From: Anniella stebbinsi
Taxonomy: Eukaryota > Chordata > Lepidosauria > Squamata > Anniellidae
Length of the DNA: 64,000 nt
Direction of reading: 5' to 3'
Assembly: GCA_029215795.1 (NCBI GenBank)
Contig: JARDYH010000005.1
Coordinates: forward strand, 158,063,814-158,127,813
Numbering within the stretch: the stretch's first letter is position 1; each line of letters starts with the position of its first letter. Positions 51,821-64,000 of the stretch are shown piece after piece. The position numbers and the translations under genes were made by a program. Below the pieces are notes generated by a model. It was not told where the DNA came from and did not search any database. It worked only from the letters and a program-made list of their open reading frames with translations.

Positions 51821-52365
51821 TACATTAGAACATAAAAAGAGCCCTGCTGGATCAGACCAAGGATCCATCTAGTCCAGCACTCTGTTCACACAGTGGCCAA
51901 AAACAGCTATCAGCCAGGAAACCATAAGAAGAACACGGGTGCAACAGTAACCTCCCATCCATGGCTGCCTCTACAAGAGAGGTTTAATGCTCTTTCAAGG
52001 TGCTTAAAAAAATTTACCTCTACAAGAATGGAGCGCAAATCGGGCGTAGAGGCGCATTATCTCTCCGATTATGCGCATTATCGAATGCGCGTTAAACAGC
52101 GAGTTTTATTTTGCTCCGGCTGTTAAAGCGCATTTTGCCTATGTGAACAAGCGCTTATGCGCATTAACTACTTGTAAAGCGCATTTTGGTCATCCCTTAA
52201 AGCGCTTCGCTGCCTCTCGCCGCCTCTTGTGCAGAGGTAATAGGCGTAAATGCGCTTCAGCGATTATGCGCATAATCGCCTAACCAGGCTCAAAAGTGAA
52301 TCCTTGTAGAGGGGACCCATGTTTCCCAGCAACTGGAGTATATAGGCTTATTGCCTTTGATACAG
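51820..52365 (-). mobile_element. CR1-type LINE 3' end, interrupted by the element at 51964-52316
   Basis: The left part runs CCATCTAGTCCAGCACTCTG ... CAACAGTAACCTCCCATCCATG. The right part resumes CCATGTTTCCCAGCAACTGG ... GCTTATTGCCTTTGATAC. Joined, they follow the uninterrupted copy at 33880-34140. Confidence 0.85.
51964..52316 (+). mobile_element. GCGCAT-rich 353-bp transposon, copy 3 (boundary proven by empty site)
   Basis: Flanked by CCATG on both sides (51959-51963, 52317-52321). The paralogous CR1 copy has a single CCATG at 33961-33965, in the same context CCTCCCAC[CCATG]TTCCCCAGCAACT. The ends are GCTGCCTCTACAAGAG and CTTGTAGAGGGGAC. About ten GCGC words are intact, so it is probably the youngest or least decayed copy. 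No open frame of interest. Confidence 0.93.
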
Positions 52366-52448
52366 GAACCCAATAGGAATATGCCTGTACAGGTCCACCT
52401 TATTAAGGTTGTAATCCTGCACACCTCTACCATGTTAAGGCTATAATG

Positions 52449-52640
52449 GAGAGCCAGTGTGGTGTAGTGGTTGGAGTGCTGGACTAGGACTAGGGAAACC
52501 TGGATTCTAGTCCCTTCTCAGTACCCTTATCTCACAGAGTTGTGAGGATAAAACGGAGAGAATTATGTAAACCGCCCTGGGTTCCTTGCAGAAGGAAACA
52601 AGGGGGGGATATAAATGTAATAATAAAAATAAATAATAAT
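52449..52640 (+). mobile_element. tRNA-derived SINE, nearly full length
   Basis: Head GAGAGCCAGTGTGGTGTAGT containing an A-box, then CCTGGATTCTAGTCCC as a decayed B-box, then CTCACAGAGTTGTGAGGATA, a GGGGATATAAATG tail and A/T-rich repeats (AATAATAAA). An internal part is deleted compared with related copies. Confidence 0.8.
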
Positions 52641-52794
52641 GATTGGATCTACTTCTGAGAAGATTGTGCTGTAAGTATATACTTAGAAGCAATCTATGAT
52701 TTTCAGCTCATAAAGCTATAAAGAAACTGGCTCAGCTAAAAGCCTAAGAAGTGAAAGAGCAGAATAAGCGGGAAAGACTGAAAAACTGTGACCA

Positions 52795-53180
52795 GCTTTC
52801 CCCACCAATCTTGGGTCCTGATGTTGGACAGCAACTCCCATCATCTGTGACAATTGGACATATTGGCTGGGGATGATAGGAGCTGTAGTCTGGAGTACCA
52901 AGATACGGAACTGTTACTCTATGATCTACGTGTAAATACAAAGAGATCGAAAATCTGATTGATTGTAAGCCGCTCCAGAGAGCCTCTTTTGGCTGAGGAG
53001 CGGGGTAAAAATACAATGAATAAATAAATAAAATAATAGAGTAAGTAGCGCTGCTTTCCCCAAGCAGGTGGCCTCCTGGTCTTTTAGACTACAACTTCCA
53101 GAATTCCTGGCTCTACTGGCTGTGGGATACTGGGAGTTGTAGTCTAAACACATCTAGAGGCCACCTTGTTGGGGAGGGCC
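52795..53180. repeat. Two palindromic MITEs and a SINE/LINE tail
   Basis: 52795-52905 has GACAGCAACTCCCATCATC and GATAGGAGCTGTAGTC arms. 52955-53038 is a tail (GTAAGCCGCTCCAGAGAGCC then AATAAATAAATAAA). 53055-53180 has ACTACAACTTCCAGAATTCC and GGGAGTTGTAGTCTAA arms. Confidence 0.7.
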
Positions 53181-53201
53181 GGAGTGAGTAATCTCGCAAG
53201 G

Positions 53202-53380
53202 CCGTGGAGGCTGGTGGTTCCTATGCCAAGTGGGGGCAGTTAGTCCGCTCTGGGTTTAGCTCAGAACCAGTCAGAACTCGCAAGGTGCTATCCAAAATGC
53301 TGGAGCCATTTTGAGGATAGGGTTCAACACTTTGTATAAGATTCACCGCCCACTGGCATAGGAGCCACCAGCCTCCGCTG
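53202..53380. mobile_element. 179-bp palindromic hAT MITE with perfect 8-bp target duplication, beside the DHX16 promoter
   Basis: Flanked by identical TCGCAAGG repeats (53194-53201, 53381-53388). The left end CCGTGGAGGCTGGTGGTTCC is mirrored by GGAGCCACCAGCCTCCGCTG. Same family as 27207-27426. It ends about 185 bp before the DHX16 start codon. Confidence 0.9.
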
Positions 53381-53439
53381 TCGCAAGGAAGTCCTCTCGC
53401 TCAAGATCCTCTCTCTATGCTCACCCGTCGTACGACAAC

Positions 53440-53565
53440 AGGAAGTTGTTCTTTCCGGGACCGTTGATTGGTTGGAAAGGACACGTGCCCGGAAGCGCTG
53501 CTACAGCGGCTGGCGAGTGGAGGGGGGAGGCTATCGGCCCCGTTGGCTTTTGGCGTCCCGCTGCT
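53440..53565 (+). promoter_or_regulatory. DHX16 core promoter / 5' UTR
   Basis: TATA-less, GC-rich sequence with an inverted CCAAT box (ATTGG at 53467-53471), an E-box CACGTG (53482-53487) and an ETS-type site CCGGAAGCG (53489-53497). This layout is typical of housekeeping genes. Transcription start and factor use are inferred. Confidence 0.65.

Positions 53566-64000
<10,435 letters not shown>

Overview
The window looks like nuclear DNA from a vertebrate, most likely a squamate reptile (lizard-type). Two multi-exon protein genes with GT/AG introns sit in a dense bed of interspersed repeats: CR1-type LINE 3' ends, tRNA-derived SINEs, an old MIR-like SINE, and many short palindromic DNA transposons. 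The lepidosaur assignment is an inference from the mix of repeat families. The gene identities rest on directly readable protein motifs.

Layout. 1-4245: 5' flank, probable promoter and non-coding first exon of PPP1R18 (phostensin), then a pyrimidine-rich first intron. 4287-48145: PPP1R18, + strand. It has one long coding exon (4287-5912), a very large repeat-filled intron of about 40 kb, a 208-bp exon holding the KISF PP1-docking motif (46190-46397), and a 20-nt terminal coding exon (48126-48145). The conceptual protein is 617 residues. 48146-53565: 3' UTR/intergenic. 53566-63086 and beyond: DHX16 (spliceosomal DEAH helicase, PRP2 orthologue), + strand. Nine coding exons (533 codons plus 2 nt) run from the start codon through helicase motifs I, Ia and Ib. 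The gene runs off the right edge before the DEAH box. I recall PPP1R18 lying directly upstream of DHX16 in the same orientation in the human MHC class I region, so the window appears to preserve an ancient gene pair.

The two genes are not known to act together. Phostensin is a protein phosphatase 1 regulatory and actin-binding protein. DHX16 remodels the activated spliceosome in the nucleus. This reptile phostensin retains a taperin (TPRN)-like N-terminal and central core that, as I recall, mammalian phostensin has lost.

The most unusual DNA is in the repeats. (1) A 3.6-kb hAT-type element (13859-17461) has a perfect 8-bp target duplication and carries a GC-rich array of 131-bp tandem units, each made of two long hairpins. 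(2) A roughly 353-bp transposon family is packed with GCGCAT motifs. It has three copies with 5-bp target duplications, and one boundary is proven by an empty paralogous site in the same window. (3) hAT elements occur as inverted dimers. (4) A hAT MITE with a perfect 8-bp target duplication lies next to the DHX16 promoter. No tRNA, rRNA, CRISPR or convincing ncRNA gene was seen.
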